Positions 50,880 to 60,110 of a stretch of DNA of 64,000 bases are shown one piece after another. The stretch's first letter is position 1. The number at the start of each line of letters is the position of its first letter. The stretch comes from Marinobacterium rhizophilum. GTDB taxonomy: Bacteria; Pseudomonadota; Gammaproteobacteria; Pseudomonadales; Balneatricaceae. The stretch lies in NCBI RefSeq assembly GCF_024397915.1, contig NZ_CP073347.1, positions 4,712,001 to 4,776,000 on the forward strand. Reading direction: 5' to 3'. Position numbers and translations under genes: made by a program. The notes beneath the pieces were generated by a model. That model made no database searches, was not told the DNA's origin, and saw only the letters and a list, made by a program, of their open reading frames with translations.

Positions 50880-52760
50880 ATGGCCTTGTTGCAAATAGCT
50901 GAACCCGGACAGAGCCCTGATCCCCACAAGCGCAAGCTCGCGGTGGGTATTGATCTGGGTACCACTAACTCGCTGGTCGCAACGGTTCGCAGTGGCGAAT
51001 CCGTTACGCTGCCGGACCTGCAGGGGCGGCATACGCTCCCCTCCGTTGTGCGCTATCTTGCCGAGGGCGGTCCCCAGGTGGGCTACGATGCCCACGCCAA
51101 GGCGGTGGCTGATCCTTTCAATACTATTCAGTCCGTCAAGCGCCTTATGGGGCGTGGCGTGGCCGATATCAAGAAGCTCGGCGACGAGTTGCCCTACCGG
51201 TTCGAGCGTCTGGAAGGGGGCATGCCCTATCTGTCGACTGCCGCCGGTGTAAAAAGCCCGGTGGAAATATCCGCTGATATTCTGCGTGAGCTGCAGCGCC
51301 GGGCCGAAGACTCTTTGGGGGGCGAACTGGCGGGCGCGGTCATCACGGTGCCTGCATACTTCGATGATGCGCAGCGCCAGGCAACCAAGGATGCGGCAAC
51401 GCTGGCGGGGCTCAAGGTGTTGCGCCTTCTCAGCGAACCCACTGCTGCTGCAGTGGCCTACGGTCTGGATGAGGCGGCGGAAGGTGTTATCGCCGTGTAT
51501 GACCTGGGTGGCGGCACTTTCGATATATCCATATTGCGCCTGAGCAAGGGCGTTTTCGAAGTCATGGCCACCGGTGGCGACAGTGCGCTGGGTGGTGATG
51601 ATCTGGACCTGGCGCTGGCAAACTGGCTGGTCAGTCAGCTCGGCGTGGCCCAGGGGCTGGGTTCTGCAGATGCGCGCTATCTTACCGAGCAGGCGCGCAG
51701 TATCAAGGAGCGGTTGACCGACGAGCCTGTTGTTGAGGTGACTCTTGCGGTTGCGGGCGTCGAAAAACGCATCCGGATAGAGCGTGAGCAGTTTGGCGCC
51801 TTGATCGCGGACCTGGTTGCGCGCACCACGCGCGCCTGTCGTCGGGCATTGAAGGATGCCGGCGTGACGGTTGACGAGGTTAAGGACATTGTCATGGTGG
51901 GTGGTTCCACCCGCGTACCCCAGGTGCGTGATGCCGTGCAGCAGTTTTTCGGCAAGGCGCTCAGAATCGATATAGACCCTGATCGTGTCGTGGCCCTCGG
52001 CGCTGCGTTGCAGGCGGATGTGCTGGCGGGTAACAAGCCTGACAGCGATATGCTGTTGCTGGATGTTATTCCGCTCTCCCTTGGGCTTGAAACCATGGGT
52101 GGTCTGGTTGAAAAACTGGTGCCCAGAAATACCGCCATTCCGGTGGCCAAGGCGCAGGAATTCACGACCTATCAGGATGGTCAGACGGCCATGGCGATCC
52201 ATGTGGTGCAGGGCGAGCGTGAACTGGTTGACGATTGCCGCTCGCTGGCGCGCTTTGAGTTGCGGGGCATCCCACCGATGGCAGCGGGTGCGGCCAAGAT
52301 TCGCGTCACTTTTCAGGTGGATGCTGATGGCCTGCTGAACGTGGAGGCCAGGGAGTTATCCACAGGCGTCGAGAGCCGAATTCAGGTCAAGCCGTCCTAC
52401 GGTCTGAGCGACAGCGAAATCGAGCAAATGCTGAAGGACTCCTACAGTTTTGCCCAGGATGACCTGGTGCTGCGCAACCTGCGCGAGCAGCAGGTGGATG
52501 CCGACCGCTTGCTGCACTCGCTGGAGCAGGCGCTGATTGAAGACGGCGCGGCGCTGCTCAGTACGGATGAGCGCGAGGCTCTGCAGGCTGCCATGGTACA
52601 GCTGCAGGAACTGCGTAAAGGTTCCGATCATCGCGCGATCGAAAGTGGTGTAAAAGCCCTGGCTGCAGCCAGTGACGAGTTTGCCTCGCGCCGGATGGAT
52701 GCCAGTATTCAGCGTGCCCTGCAGGGGCACAATATTGATGAAATTGAGGAGGGTCGTTAA
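50880..52760 (+). CDS. hscA: Hsp70-type chaperone HscA
   Basis: A 626-residue specialised Hsp70: nucleotide-binding domain with VGIDLGTTNSLVATV, AVYDLGGGTFDISIL and GGSTRVPQVRDAV, then a substrate-binding domain that recognises LPPVK of IscU. Drives cluster transfer from IscU using ATP. Its stop shares a base with the fdx start. Confidence 0.97.
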   Translation: MALLQIAEPGQSPDPHKRKLAVGIDLGTTNSLVATVRSGESVTLPDLQGRHTLPSVVRYLAEGGPQVGYDAHAKAVADPFNTIQSVKRLMGRGVADIKKLGDELPYRFERLEGGMPYLSTAAGVKSPVEISADILRELQRRAEDSLGGELAGAVITVPAYFDDAQRQATKDAATLAGLKVLRLLSEPTAAAVAYGLDEAAEGVIAVYDLGGGTFDISILRLSKGVFEVMATGGDSALGGDDLDLALANWLVSQLGVAQGLGSADARYLTEQARSIKERLTDEPVVEVTLAVAGVEKRIRIEREQFGALIADLVARTTRACRRALKDAGVTVDEVKDIVMVGGSTRVPQVRDAVQQFFGKALRIDIDPDRVVALGAALQADVLAGNKPDSDMLLLDVIPLSLGLETMGGLVEKLVPRNTAIPVAKAQEFTTYQDGQTAMAIHVVQGERELVDDCRSLARFELRGIPPMAAGAAKIRVTFQVDADGLLNVEARELSTGVESRIQVKPSYGLSDSEIEQMLKDSYSFAQDDLVLRNLREQQVDADRLLHSLEQALIEDGAALLSTDEREALQAAMVQLQELRKGSDHRAIESGVKALAAASDEFASRRMDASIQRALQGHNIDEIEEGR

Positions 52761-53098
52761 TGCCGCAGATAATATTCCTGCCCCACGCAGATCTGTGCCC
52801 GGAGGGCAAGGTTATTGAAGTGGAGCCGGGTGTGACCGTCTGTGATGCGGCGCTGGCCCACGGTGTGGAGATTGAACATGCGTGCGAGAAATCCTGCGCC
52901 TGCACCACCTGTCATGTCATCGTGCGTGAAGGTTACTTGTCGCTGGATGAGGCGGACGAGCTTGAAGAAGACATGCTGGACAAGGCCTGGGGGCTGGAGC
53001 CCGAATCGCGTCTGAGCTGTCAGGCTCTGGTAGGGGATGAAGACCTGGTGGTTGAAATTCCCAAGTACACCATTAATCAGGTTTCCGAACGCCACTGA
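52760..53098 (+). CDS. fdx: isc-type 2Fe-2S ferredoxin
   Basis: A 112-residue adrenodoxin-type ferredoxin with cluster cysteines in CEKSCACTTCH and LSCQALVGDEDLVVEIP. It supplies electrons for cluster assembly. Starts in TAATG overlap with hscA. Confidence 0.97.
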   Translation: MPQIIFLPHADLCPEGKVIEVEPGVTVCDAALAHGVEIEHACEKSCACTTCHVIVREGYLSLDEADELEEDMLDKAWGLEPESRLSCQALVGDEDLVVEIPKYTINQVSERH

Positions 53099-53112
53099 TC
53101 AAGGGGGCTCCC

Positions 53113-53313
53113 ATGGGTATCAAGTGGGTAGATGTTAACGATATTGCGATTGAACTGTGCGAACGATTCCCGGACGTGAATCCCATCACGGTCAGTTTTC
53201 CGGACCTGTATCGCTGGGTCATGGAGCTTGAAGACTTCGATGACGACCCCAATCACTGCGGCGAGAAGATCCTCGAGGCCATACAGATGGCCTGGATCGA
53301 AGAGCAGGATTGA
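53113..53313 (+). CDS. iscX: IscX (YfhJ) protein
   Basis: A 66-residue acidic protein (KWVDVNDIAIELCERFPDVNP, FDDDPNHCGEKILEAIQ) that binds iron and IscS and modulates cluster assembly. Last gene of the isc operon, followed by a terminator. Confidence 0.96.
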   Translation: MGIKWVDVNDIAIELCERFPDVNPITVSFPDLYRWVMELEDFDDDPNHCGEKILEAIQMAWIEEQD

Positions 53314-53317
53314 GACG

Positions 53318-53341
53318 AACCCGGCGCAGGCCGGGTTTTTT
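53318..53341 (+). terminator. rho-independent terminator of the isc operon
   Basis: AACCCGGC and GCCGGGTT with a GCAG loop and a T-run, five bases past the iscX stop. Confidence 0.9.
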
Positions 53342-53439
53342 GTGAGTGCTTGATGAGCAGCGCCTGGCGCTGTGGTTTTTATCCGCGCGGCACGGGCGGG
53401 TGCCGGGTCGCTGCAGGAACTCTGCTTTCGCTGCAGGCT

Positions 53440-53475
53440 CAGCTGTTTTATATCCTGGGCTTGGCGTATAATGCC
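53440..53475 (+). promoter_or_regulatory. probable ndk promoter
   Basis: A perfect -10 TATAAT at 53467-53472, 42 bases before the ndk start; the -35 region (CTGTTT near 53443) is poor. The terminator upstream implies that ndk needs its own promoter. Confidence 0.5.
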
Positions 53476-53514
53476 GCGTCTAAATTTTGATCTATTTACT
53501 CTTGGGGAATTTCC

Positions 53515-53922
53515 ATGGCTGTTGAACGTACTCTGTCCATCATCAAACCTGATGCCGTTGCCAAAAATGTCATCGGCCAGATCGTTGCCCGCTTCGAAGA
53601 AGCGGGTCTGAAGGTTGTTGAAATGCAGATGAAAAGCCTGTCCAAAGAAGAAGCTGAAGGCTTCTACGCTGAGCACAAAGAGCGTCCTTTCTTTGGTGAC
53701 CTGGTTGCTTTCATGACGTCTGGTCCTGTTGTTGTTCAGGCGCTGGAAGGTGAGAACGCGATCCTGGTTAACCGTGAACTGATGGGTGCGACTAACCCGA
53801 AAGATGCTGCTGAAGGCACCATCCGTCGTGACTTCGCCGAATCCATTGATGCCAACGCGGTTCATGGTTCCGATTCTGCTACCTCTGCTGCACGTGAAAT
53901 CGCTTACTTCTTCGGCAAGTAA
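53515..53922 (+). CDS. ndk: nucleoside diphosphate kinase
   Basis: A 135-residue kinase that balances NTP pools through a phosphohistidine, H117 in NAVHGSDS. KPDAVAKNVIGQI at the N-terminus is typical. Slightly shorter than E. coli Ndk. TTGGGG precedes the ATG. Confidence 0.97.
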   Translation: MAVERTLSIIKPDAVAKNVIGQIVARFEEAGLKVVEMQMKSLSKEEAEGFYAEHKERPFFGDLVAFMTSGPVVVQALEGENAILVNRELMGATNPKDAAEGTIRRDFAESIDANAVHGSDSATSAAREIAYFFGK

Positions 53923-53991
53923 GCTGTAAACCTGTGCCGCGCCCCGGCGTTGCCGGAGTGCGGCGCAACGATTTAATACAGAGTGACTTTG

Positions 53992-55128
53992 ATGACTGAA
54001 TCCATTGCCAAAACCAATCTACTGGGGCTGTCTCCTGCCAAGCTTGAGGCGTTTTTTGCTGAGCTTGGGGAAAAGCGCTTTCGCGCCACCCAGGTATTGA
54101 AATGGATTCATCAGCTCGGTGCCGAAAGCTTTGACGAGATGACCAACATCAGCAAGGCGCTGCGCGAGAAGCTGAAAACGGTTGCCGAAATTCGGCCACC
54201 TGAAGTGGTCTCTCAGGATATTTCCAAGGATGGTACGCGCAAGTGGGTGATCCGGGTTGAGGGCGGCTCCTGCGTGGAAACCGTGCTGATTCCCGAAGGG
54301 CCTCGTCGTACCCTCTGTATCTCGTCCCAGGTCGGCTGTTCCCTGAACTGCAGTTTTTGTTCAACGGGAAAACAGGGCTTTAACCGCAACCTGACCGCGG
54401 CCGAAGTCATCGGCCAGGTGTATATCGCCATCAAGTCTTTCGGTCCGATGGATCCCAATGGCGAACGCCAGGTGACCAACGTTGTACTGATGGGCATGGG
54501 CGAGCCCCTGTTGAATTTTGACAACGTCGTTGATTCCACACAGCTGATGATGGATGACAATGCCTATGGCTTGTCAAAACGACGTGTCACCCTGAGTACG
54601 GCCGGCGTTGTGCCGGCAATAGACAAGCTGCGTGAGGTCAGTGATGTATCCCTGGCCATTTCGTTGCACGCGCCGAACAATGAGCTGCGGGATATTCTGG
54701 TACCCATCAACCAGCGCTACCCGATCGATCAGCTGATTGATGCCTGCAACCGCTATCTGGATGGCCTGAATGACAGGCGCGTTATTACCATCGAGTACAC
54801 CATGATGGCCGGTATTAACGATCAGCCCCAGCATGCCCGCGAACTGGTGAAAGTGCTGCGTCGTGTGCCCTGCAAGCTTAACCTGATACCGTTTAACCCC
54901 TTCCCGAATTCGGGTTACGAGCGCCCGTCGGAGTCTGCGATCCAGGCATTCAAGCAGATCATGGTGACGTCGAATATTATTACCACTGTACGACGTACTC
55001 GTGGCGACGAGATTGATGCTGCCTGTGGGCAGCTGGTCGGCCAGGTGCAGGACCGCACCCGCCGTAGCCAAAAAATCATTCCCGTGGTACAAGAGGAGCC
55101 GGGTCAACCCACGGATCGTAGAGCCTAG
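53992..55128 (+). CDS. rlmN: dual-specificity rRNA/tRNA m2A methyltransferase RlmN
   Basis: A 378-residue radical-SAM methyltransferase that makes m2A2503 in 23S rRNA and m2A37 in tRNA. The cluster motif is CSLNCSFCSTGKQG; GMGEPLLN and MMAGINDQPQHAREL are family stretches. Start ATG 53992, three codons behind another in-frame start. It is followed by pilF as in Pseudomonas. Confidence 0.96.
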   Translation: MTESIAKTNLLGLSPAKLEAFFAELGEKRFRATQVLKWIHQLGAESFDEMTNISKALREKLKTVAEIRPPEVVSQDISKDGTRKWVIRVEGGSCVETVLIPEGPRRTLCISSQVGCSLNCSFCSTGKQGFNRNLTAAEVIGQVYIAIKSFGPMDPNGERQVTNVVLMGMGEPLLNFDNVVDSTQLMMDDNAYGLSKRRVTLSTAGVVPAIDKLREVSDVSLAISLHAPNNELRDILVPINQRYPIDQLIDACNRYLDGLNDRRVITIEYTMMAGINDQPQHARELVKVLRRVPCKLNLIPFNPFPNSGYERPSESAIQAFKQIMVTSNIITTVRRTRGDEIDAACGQLVGQVQDRTRRSQKIIPVVQEEPGQPTDRRA

Positions 55129-55138
55129 GAGGTTCAGC

Positions 55139-55915
55139 TTGAGCGGAATGCGCGCAGCACTATGGACGATAGTCATGTTGTTGGTGGTGGGGTGTTCCAG
55201 CTCGCCGGGGCGTCAGAATGCGGCCGAAGTATCGCCGGAAAAAGCGCTCGAGGCCTACACTCAGCTGGGCTTGCAGTATCTGCGTGCCGGTGACCTGGTC
55301 AGCGCCAAGGATGCCTTGCAAAGGGCGGTTGAGATCAGTGACAAGTATGCGGGTACCTATAACGCACTGGCGCTGGTGTTTCAGGTCGAGCAGGAATATG
55401 CGCTGGCCGAACAGAACTTTCGCCGTGCGGTGAGCCTGGAGCCAGAGACAGCCTCTTTCCACAACAATTTCGGTGCCTTTCTCTATGCGCAGGGCCGCTA
55501 CGGCGAAGCCTGTACGGAGCTGGAGCGGGCAACGGAAGATCCTTTTTATACCCAGCGTGCGCAGGCGTTTGAAAACCTTGGGCGGTGTTTTCGCATTATC
55601 CAGCGCCCTGAAGCGGCGCAGCATGCATTCGAACGAACCCTCAGGCTGTCATCCAACCGCCCGCTGGCTTTGCTGGAGCTGACCGCGATTCACCTGGAAG
55701 CCGGCCGCCTGCAGGAAGCGCAACAGTACTTTGACCAGTTCTCGCTGCTGATTGACTCGCGCCAGGTCGAACACAGCGCCCAGAGTCTCTGGTTGGGGAT
55801 TCAGCTTTCTCGCCAGGGTGGCAGCAGTACCCGCGGAGCCACCTTCGCACTGTTGTTGAAAAATCTTTTCCCGCAATCCGCGGAATATGCCAACTATAAG
55901 GAGTCGCTGCAGTGA
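55139..55915 (+). CDS. pilF: type IV pilus biogenesis lipoprotein PilF (TPR)
   Basis: A lipoprotein with about six tetratricopeptide repeats (ALEAYTQLGLQYLRAGDLVSAK and following). PilF/PilW is the pilotin that places the PilQ secretin in the outer membrane. The lipobox is LVVGC. AGGAGG at 55127-55132 is spaced for the TTG at 55139 (258 residues), not for the ATG at 55148, so I take TTG. The stop overlaps the GTG start of rodZ. No other pilus gene is in the window. Confidence 0.9.
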   Translation: MSGMRAALWTIVMLLVVGCSSSPGRQNAAEVSPEKALEAYTQLGLQYLRAGDLVSAKDALQRAVEISDKYAGTYNALALVFQVEQEYALAEQNFRRAVSLEPETASFHNNFGAFLYAQGRYGEACTELERATEDPFYTQRAQAFENLGRCFRIIQRPEAAQHAFERTLRLSSNRPLALLELTAIHLEAGRLQEAQQYFDQFSLLIDSRQVEHSAQSLWLGIQLSRQGGSSTRGATFALLLKNLFPQSAEYANYKESLQ

Positions 55916-56895
55916 ACCAGGTGTCCCAGGCTGAGTCTGAATCCAGTGCAGCGTCTTCGCAGCAGTTCAGCCTCACGCAATTGCGTGAACGCCAGGGGTT
56001 GTCACAGGAGCAGGTGGCGTCGTCGCTGCGTTTGCCTTTGGCGCAGGTGCGGGCACTGGAAGAGGGCGATTACGACAAGCTCCCCAGCTGCGTCTTTGCG
56101 CGCGGCTATTTGCGCTCTTATGCGCGCCTGCTTGGCGTCAGTGGTGATGATCTTGTAGGCGAATTTGATCGCAGTTATGGCGCAGGGCAGGCGTCGGCGT
56201 CGATTCGCTCCATCAGTCGCGTGCAGCCCGCGGGCAGCTCGGGCACGGGGGTCAGCCTGTCAATGCTTCTGCTCGTTGCTGTCATCGTCGCGACAACTTT
56301 CTGGTGGTGGAAAACCCAGTACGGCAATGAAGTTGCACTCACGCATCTGCCAGAAAGCACTGTGGCGGTGGATACGGCAAATGGCGAAACGCTGGTGCTG
56401 TCGGCAGGTGAACCTGAGAGTACCGCGGTTGAAGTCCCGGACAGGCTTGAGTCTGTCGATTCGACGCCTGTCGCTGCAGTCGATATTGCAATCGACAGCG
56501 TCGTTGCCAGTGCAGCGGTCGTTGCATTGCCGGTTGCTGAGGTGGATGCGGCTGTCTCCCCAGAGGTACCCGTGCTTGAAGCTGTTTCCGGGCAGGCTGC
56601 GGCCGAGGTGGAAGACGTACCTGTGCCTGTGGAAACATCGGCGCTTGCCGCTACGGGCCTGGTCGTGCGTTTTCAGGATGACTGCTGGGTAACGGTCAAG
56701 GGACCAGCGGGCAAGACCCTGTTCAACAATATGCGCAAGGCGGGTGATGAGCTGCGCCTTGATGAGGCAGGCCCGGTCAGTGTGCTGCTGGGTCGCGCCA
56801 GCGCCGTCAGCGAAATCACTTTTGGTGGCACCGCAGTTGACCTTGCGCCCTTCAGCAACAAGAATGTTGCCCGGTTAACGCTACCGCTTAATTAA
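55912..56895 (+). CDS. rodZ: cytoskeleton protein RodZ
   Basis: A 327-residue protein: N-terminal helix-turn-helix (LTQLRERQGLSQEQVASSLRL) that binds MreB, one membrane span (SMLLLVAVIVATTFWWWK), a low-complexity V/A/E-rich periplasmic linker, and a C-terminal DUF4115 domain (VVRFQDDCWVTVKGPAGK). Sets rod shape. It begins with GTG overlapping the pilF stop. In Pseudomonas ispG follows; here hisS does. Confidence 0.93.
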   Translation: MNQVSQAESESSAASSQQFSLTQLRERQGLSQEQVASSLRLPLAQVRALEEGDYDKLPSCVFARGYLRSYARLLGVSGDDLVGEFDRSYGAGQASASIRSISRVQPAGSSGTGVSLSMLLLVAVIVATTFWWWKTQYGNEVALTHLPESTVAVDTANGETLVLSAGEPESTAVEVPDRLESVDSTPVAAVDIAIDSVVASAAVVALPVAEVDAAVSPEVPVLEAVSGQAAAEVEDVPVPVETSALAATGLVVRFQDDCWVTVKGPAGKTLFNNMRKAGDELRLDEAGPVSVLLGRASAVSEITFGGTAVDLAPFSNKNVARLTLPLN

Positions 56896-56928
56896 TACGT
56901 CGCCGTTTAGATTTAGTAGGTTTTTATT

Positions 56929-58206
56929 TTGGCCAAGATCAAAGCCATTCGTGGCATGAATGACATCCTGCCGGAAGCTACACCGGTATGGCAGTACCTG
57001 GAACAGCATGTACAGACGGTACTGGGTGCGTACGGTTACGCTGAGATACGCATGCCGATTGTCGAGCAGACAGACCTGTTCAAGCGTTCCATCGGTGAAG
57101 TTACCGATATTGTTGAAAAGGAAATGTATACCTTCGAGGACCGCAACGGTGACAGCCTGACGCTGCGTCCGGAAGGGACGGCGGGCTGTGTGCGCGCCGG
57201 TGAAGAAAATGGCCTGCTGTATAACCAGGTGCAGCGGCTGTGGTACAAGGGCCCGATGTTTCGCCATGAGCGCCCGCAAAAGGGGCGTTACCGGCAGTTT
57301 CACCAGATCGGGGTCGAAACCTTCGGCATGCAGGGGCCCGATATCGATGCCGAGCTGATTCTGCTAACCGCGCGGCTCTGGCGGCAGTTGGGCTTGCTGG
57401 ATGCCGTCACACTGCAGCTCAACACCATCGGCAGTGCCGAGGCACGAGCCCGTTACAAGCAAGCGCTGGTGCAGTATCTGCAAGGGTGCAAGGAGCAGCT
57501 GGATGAAGACAGCCTGCGTCGTCTGGATACCAATCCCATGCGCATCCTCGACAGTAAGGATGCGGCTACCCAGGCACTGCTGAACGATGCACCGGACTTC
57601 CATGAGTATGTTGATGCGCAGTCGCTGGAACATTTCGAGGCACTGAAGGCGCTGCTTGATCGCGCCGGTCTGGCCTATGAGGTGAACCCGCGCCTGGTGC
57701 GTGGCCTGGATTACTACTGCAAGACTGTTTTTGAGTGGGTTACCGACAAGCTCGGCGCCCAGGGGACGGTCTGTGCCGGTGGGCGTTATGACGGTCTGGT
57801 TGAGCAGCTGGGAGGCAAGGCAACGCCGGCGGTGGGTTTTGCCATGGGCATTGAACGTCTGGTCTTGCTGCTTGAAACACTCGAGGTGGTGCCGGCGGCG
57901 GCGCGCCAGACGGTTGATCTGTATATCGCCTCTATGGGCGAGGATGCCGCTGATCAGGCCTTGCTGCTGGCGGAACGCTTGCGCAATGAGACCGACTTCA
58001 GAATTCAGCTGCATTGCGGCGGCGGCAGCTTCAAGAGCCAGATGAAGAAGGCCGATCGTAGCGGCGCCTGCGTGGCGCTGATTTTGGGCGATGAGGAAGT
58101 GGCCCGCGGTGTGGCGACGCTCAAGCCGCTGCGCAGTGATGCGGAACAAATTCAGGTGGCCTGGCCGCAGCTTGCGGCCGAGCTGGCAAAAATAATCAAC
58201 ATCTGA
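56929..58206 (+). CDS. hisS: histidyl-tRNA synthetase
   Basis: A 425-residue class II synthetase: MAKIKAIRGMNDILP, motif 2 in RLWYKGPMFRHERPQKGRYRQF, LVRGLDYYCKTVFEW, and the C-terminal anticodon-binding domain. The start is TTG at 56929, fixed by the conserved N-terminus. Confidence 0.97.
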   Translation: MAKIKAIRGMNDILPEATPVWQYLEQHVQTVLGAYGYAEIRMPIVEQTDLFKRSIGEVTDIVEKEMYTFEDRNGDSLTLRPEGTAGCVRAGEENGLLYNQVQRLWYKGPMFRHERPQKGRYRQFHQIGVETFGMQGPDIDAELILLTARLWRQLGLLDAVTLQLNTIGSAEARARYKQALVQYLQGCKEQLDEDSLRRLDTNPMRILDSKDAATQALLNDAPDFHEYVDAQSLEHFEALKALLDRAGLAYEVNPRLVRGLDYYCKTVFEWVTDKLGAQGTVCAGGRYDGLVEQLGGKATPAVGFAMGIERLVLLLETLEVVPAAARQTVDLYIASMGEDAADQALLLAERLRNETDFRIQLHCGGGSFKSQMKKADRSGACVALILGDEEVARGVATLKPLRSDAEQIQVAWPQLAAELAKIINI

Positions 58207-58230
58207 TCGACAGGGTATAGGGAGTCGTAC

Positions 58231-58890
58231 GTGGCTGAGATGCGCACAGAAGAGGAACAGGTAGAAGCGCTTAAGCGTTGGTGGCAGGAAAACGGCAAGA
58301 CGCTGCTGTTGACCCTGGCGGTAGCGCTGGCGCTGGTCTTTGGCTGGCGAACCTGGCAGGACCGTCAGGCTGCGGACGCGGCTAATGCCTCGGCGCTATA
58401 TCAGAACCTGGTGCAGTCAGTAACCCTGGCTCTGGGAGCTGAGGGAACAGATGCGCAGGTGGCGACCGCCGAGCACCTGGCGACCAGCCTGAAGACCGAG
58501 CACGAAGACAGTGCCTACGCCGCGCTGGGTTCCCTGCTTATGGCCCGTGTCGCGGTAGAACAGGGGCAGCTGGATGAAGCCCTGGCGGAGCTTGAGTGGG
58601 TGCTGAGTCACGAGCCTGGCGATGCGCAGCGTATCGTTGCAACCCTGCGCAAAGCGCAGGTTCTGGGTGAACAGGGGCAGGCCGCCGACGCGCTCAAGCT
58701 GCTGGATGCGCTTGATCCGGGCAGCTTTGAGGCCAGCTATCAGGAGTTGCGCGGTGACTTGCTGCTGGGTGAGGGTAAAGCGGCCGAGGCGCGCGATGCT
58801 TACCGTCTGGCAGCTGAGGCGGCAGAAGCGACAGGCGTACGTCCGTTGCTGACCATGAAGCTTGAAAATCTCACGGCTGAGGAAGGTTAA
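58231..58890 (+). CDS. yfgM: YfgM-like ancillary SecYEG/BamB-linked protein
   Basis: A 219-residue inner-membrane protein: cytoplasmic MAEMRTEEEQVEALKRWWQENGK, one span (TLLLTLAVALALVFGW), and a periplasmic TPR-like domain. YfgM associates with the Sec translocon and the periplasmic chaperone network. GTG start with GGGAG upstream; bamB starts at the next base after its stop. Confidence 0.9.
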   Translation: MAEMRTEEEQVEALKRWWQENGKTLLLTLAVALALVFGWRTWQDRQAADAANASALYQNLVQSVTLALGAEGTDAQVATAEHLATSLKTEHEDSAYAALGSLLMARVAVEQGQLDEALAELEWVLSHEPGDAQRIVATLRKAQVLGEQGQAADALKLLDALDPGSFEASYQELRGDLLLGEGKAAEARDAYRLAAEAAEATGVRPLLTMKLENLTAEEG

Positions 58891-60039
58891 ATGAACAAGC
58901 TGTTCCGTGTTCTGGCTGCGGGCGCGCTGGTCGCGTCGGTAAGTGGCTGCAGTCTCTGGAGTTCGAGTGATGAAGTCGAGCCCAGTGAGCTGGTTGACTT
59001 CCAGTCCGAGCGTTCAGTGGACGTGATCTGGAGTGCCCGTGTAGGCGACGGCCTTGGTGAAAAATACCATCAGTTCACACCAGCTTCCGACGGAGTGCGT
59101 ATCTACGCCAATGATGCCGAGGGTACGGTAAAGGCGTTTGATCTGGCAACAGGCAAGACCCTCTGGGAAGTCGAGCTGGAGATGGCGCTGGGCGCAGGAA
59201 CAGGCGTGGGACCGGCTTCGGTCGTTGTGGTGACCGAGTCCGGCCTGGTGGTCGCCCTGGACAGCAGCAACGGTCAGGAGCTGTGGCGCAAACAGGTCTC
59301 TTCGGAAGCTGTGGCGCCCGCGCAGCTCAACCGTGATCTGGTGGTTGTTCAGCTGGTCAATGGCAAGGTCACGGCGCTGGATACCCGTTCAGGTGAGCAC
59401 CGCTGGACCTTTGACAGTCAGGTGCCGAGCCTCAGTCTGCGCGGTACAGCCGCGCCCATCGTGGCCGCAGATGTCACCTTTGCCGGCTTTGCCAGTGGCA
59501 AGCTGGCGGCGCTGACCAACAGCAACGGCAATATGCTGTGGGAGCAGCGTATTGCTGAACCCCGCGGGCGTTCGGAACTGGAGCGCATGGTTGATGTGGA
59601 TGGTCGTCCGCTGCTGGCCAACCAGATGCTGTACGTGTCCAGTTACCAGGGACGTCTGGTGGCGATCAATCCGTTTGATGCACAGATCCAGTGGGCACGG
59701 GACAGCTCAAGCTACCGTACCCCGGCGGCCGGTTTTGGCAATGTGTACGTAGTTGAAGCGAATGATCATGTGCAGGCCTATGATGCGGGCAGCAGTGCCA
59801 GTGTCTGGTCGCAGCCTGCACTGGAGAATCGTGGTGTGTCTGCGCCTGCGGTGCTGGGAAACAACCTGGTGGTGGGTGATGTCGAAGGCTACCTGCACTT
59901 CATGTCGCAGGTCGATGGCCACTTTGTTGCCCGTTACCGCGCCGACTCCAAGGGTCTGGTGGGTGACATGCTCGCAATTAATGATGTGCTCTACGTGTTG
60001 GGTAATGACGGTCGTTTGCTGGCATTGCGCCTCAACTGA
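58891..60039 (+). CDS. bamB: outer membrane protein assembly factor BamB
   Basis: A 382-residue lipoprotein (lipobox VSGC) with an eight-bladed beta-propeller built from PQQ-like repeats (GTVKAFDLATGKTLWEVEL, VVALDSSNGQELWRK). Works with BamA in outer-membrane protein insertion. Normal order yfgM-bamB-der. Confidence 0.96.
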   Translation: MNKLFRVLAAGALVASVSGCSLWSSSDEVEPSELVDFQSERSVDVIWSARVGDGLGEKYHQFTPASDGVRIYANDAEGTVKAFDLATGKTLWEVELEMALGAGTGVGPASVVVVTESGLVVALDSSNGQELWRKQVSSEAVAPAQLNRDLVVVQLVNGKVTALDTRSGEHRWTFDSQVPSLSLRGTAAPIVAADVTFAGFASGKLAALTNSNGNMLWEQRIAEPRGRSELERMVDVDGRPLLANQMLYVSSYQGRLVAINPFDAQIQWARDSSSYRTPAAGFGNVYVVEANDHVQAYDAGSSASVWSQPALENRGVSAPAVLGNNLVVGDVEGYLHFMSQVDGHFVARYRADSKGLVGDMLAINDVLYVLGNDGRLLALRLN

Positions 60040-60057
60040 GCATGAGTGATTTTCACA

Positions 60058-60093
60058 GGCGGCTATTTGCGTTTGCGAGTAGCCGCCGTTTTC
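60058..60093 (+). terminator. hairpin between bamB and der
   Basis: GGCGGCTA (60058-60065) pairs with TAGCCGCC (60080-60087) and is followed by GTTTTCGTT, an imperfect T-run, so a weak terminator or mRNA-processing hairpin. Confidence 0.45.
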
Positions 60094-60110
60094 GTTGTGG
60101 TAAATAGAAA

